DNA from: Scedosporium boydii
Taxonomy: Eukaryota > Ascomycota > Sordariomycetes > Microascales > Microascaceae
Direction: 5' to 3'
Assembly: GCA_002221725.1 (NCBI GenBank)
Contig: NJFT01000380.1
Coordinates: 1-20,512, forward strand
DNA length: 20,512 bases
Position 1 is the first letter of the stretch. Each line of letters begins with the position of its first letter. The notes under the pieces were generated by a model that was not told the DNA's origin, made no database searches, and saw only the letters and a program-made list of their open reading frames with translations. The position numbers and the translations under genes were made by a program. Positions 18,776-20,512 of the stretch are shown here, piece by piece.

Positions 18776-20512
18776 ATGGACGACCAGACCGATTCGGCGA
18801 CTGCCACGGCAGAAACAACGCCTCTCCTAGATCCCTCCCAAACAAAGGCCCCCCGATCCGTCTCCTTCAACCCAAACCCCGTCACCCGCACCATCGATCC
18901 CCTCCCCATCCGCCGCCCTTCCTCCCGCCAACCCCGAATCTCACAAGCCCGCCTCACGTCCGGATCCTACCCAGCCTTCTCGACCGGCTCGGCGCCCACA
19001 CCCCCCGTCCTCGCAGCCTTCAACAGCCGTCTCCGCCGACGAAACAGCGGAGGATCCCTCCCGACCATCTCTGCAGGTGCCGCCGCAGCAGCGGCAGGAA
19101 TGGGCGGCGTGGGCCTGCCGAAGATGGGACCGCAACGAAGCTCCAAGACGGCGCAGAAGCTCAAGTTGCTCCCGGAACCGGATCCCTGGGACGAGGTGGA
19201 CGAGGAGAGCGGGCGAGACGTGTACTCGCAGTTTACGCGGATCAAGGACCCTACGGCCAGACGGGATGCGGCGAGGTTGGGGAAGGCGGATCGGGAGAAG
19301 TTGCCGAGGGTGACGGCGTATTGTACAGCGGATCGGTATGATTTGGATTTGTTGATGCGGTATATGAAGGGGAAGGGGAAGAAGAGGGGCGCGAATCCGA
19401 AGTTGATTGATGAGTGTATTTATACGCCGTATAGCTATAACTTGGAGGGGGATGTTGCGAGGAGGCAGGATAGCGGATTGGGACTGGGTTTGGGGCTGCG
19501 GGAGAATACTTCTGTTCCGAGCTACGAGAGGAGACATTCTGCCGATGATGTGGGTGCCGTATCGAGAGGCTACGAGCCCGGCGTCGCGGCTGCGACTGAG
19601 CCGGAAGAAGCGGCGCCGGGCGATGCATACGGTGGTAGTAACACTACCATGCGGGTATCAGACGGCGACCTACACTCAGCCGCCCCGGAACAAACCTCGA
19701 CCACTACACCCACGACGGGGACCCTCATACCGGAAAATACGCCCGACTTCGACACGCAAGTCCACACGCCCGAGATCTTCCTATTCGACTACGGCGTCGT
19801 CGTGATATGGGGCATGTCCGTCGCCGAAGAGCAGCGCCTCCTTAAGGAGATTGGCCGCTTCGAGCTCGAGGGGTTGCCGGCCGACGTGATCGAGACGGAG
19901 GAGTTCAACTTTTACTATACGCGGGAGTATCAGCCGCGGATATATAATGACTTTATTACGCTGAGGGATAAGCATAACTATATGACGAAACTGGCCATTT
20001 CGCATGCTCTAGCCCAGAGTGTCAAGGTAAACCAATCCTCTACCCCTTCAACATGTATCGAGAACGACCCAAAAAAAATTGGCAAGACTAAACACCACTT
20101 GTGCGTGCACCAGACCTCCCTCTTCGAAGAGCTCATAACAACCACAATCGAAACCTGCAAAGAAATCCCCAACCAAATCGCCCTCTCGGGCAAAGTCGCC
20201 CTCACCCGCTCCCAGATCAACATGCAGATCGGCGAGCTCTTCACCCTGCGCATCAACATCCACCTCAACGGCTCCGTCCTCGACACCCCCGAGGTCTTCT
20301 GGGTCGAGCCCCAGCTCGAACCCGTGTACCAGGCCGTCAGGAGCTACCTCGAGATGGACCAGCGCGTCGGCTTGCTGAATGATAGGCTCGACGTCATTGC
20401 CGATCTGTTGGCTGTTTTGAAGGATTTGTTGAGTCATCGGCATGGCGAGAAGTTGGAGTGGATTGGTGAGTGACGATTCAAGCCTTTCTCCTTTCTTGAT
20501 AACCTCATTTTT
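18776..20512 (+). CDS. RMD1 / DUF155 family protein, 3' end outside the window
   Basis: The start ATG at 18776 has A at -3. Exons are 18776-20026 and 20114-20465; GTGAGT at 20466 is a donor, so the last exon lies beyond the window and the TGA at 20471 is intronic. 534 residues are visible. Residues 1-130 are low-complexity (Ser/Pro/Arg, with an Ala run). LPRVTAYCTADRYDLDLLM begins at 176, a variable acidic/Thr-rich insert follows (about 232-322), and the DUF155 core starts near 333 with EIFLFDYGVVVIWGMS, then EEFNFYYT, MQIGELFTLRINIHL and a final YLEMDQRVGLLNDRLDVIADLL. The family includes yeast Rmd1/Rmd8 (needed for meiotic nuclear division) and the mitochondrial RMND1. Members usually continue after EWI into a C-terminal hydrophobic segment, here missing with the last exon. 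Confidence 0.9.
20027..20113 (+). other. Intron 1 of the RMD1-family gene (87 nt, in frame, no stop)
   Basis: GTAAAC at 20027, branch-like CTAAAC at 20088-20093 and CAG ending at 20113. Removing it joins AQSVK to TSLFEEL, the continuous helix expected in the family. Its length is a multiple of three and it contains no stop in frame, so retention would insert 29 residues without truncating the protein. Naive gene prediction would miss it. Confidence 0.8.

Noticed and set aside
18941..19537. 198-codon - strand frame over the RMD1-family gene (and a similar one at 20048-20443)
   Set aside because: Both are antisense to a conserved protein; the open frames arise from the skewed G/C blocks of the sense strand.
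20471..20473. TGA as the end of the RMD1-family protein
   Set aside because: It lies inside a GTGAGT donor context directly after EWI, where the family normally continues into a hydrophobic C-terminal segment.

Overview
The window looks like nuclear DNA of a filamentous ascomycete (Pezizomycotina, probably Eurotiomycetes; order not resolved). The evidence is short introns of about 80-120 nt with GT...CTAAC...AG signals, pyrimidine-rich promoter tracts, and two proteins of fungal families. It is gene-poor: only two protein genes can be supported in 20.5 kb, both on the + strand.

Layout. (1) Positions 1 to about 11.7 kb show no recognisable gene, rRNA, tRNA or transposon. All open frames here are short, overlap on both strands and match nothing I recognise. 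The stretch holds purine- and pyrimidine-rich tracts, small tandem and inverted repeats, one very well-formed but isolated intron signature (3933-4021), and many copies of a short palindromic motif, GTACTTCGTAC / GTACGAAGTAC. (2) From about 11.95 to 14.25 kb lie a TATA-like box, an 80-nt pyrimidine tract and an apparent 5' leader of about 2 kb. The leader is almost empty of ATG on the + strand: four in about 1.95 kb, each opening an upstream ORF of 2-18 codons. (3) 14250-16480 is a four-exon gene of 649 codons for a DUF2841 (YDR124W-like / AFUB_079030-like helical bundle) protein with a Gln/Pro-rich tail, probably a nuclear or regulatory protein. (4) 16481-18490 is the 3' region and the intergenic spacer. 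(5) From 18776 to the right edge runs an RMD1/DUF155-family gene. Its last exon, expected to carry the C-terminal membrane segment, lies outside the window.

The two genes run in tandem with no visible functional link. The most interesting feature is the architecture of the DUF2841 gene: a very large non-coding upstream region plus a long, AUG-depleted, mini-uORF-bearing leader. That pattern is typical of developmentally or translationally controlled fungal regulators. This is inference from sequence and needs transcript data. Exon coordinates come from reading splice signals and frame continuity by eye.
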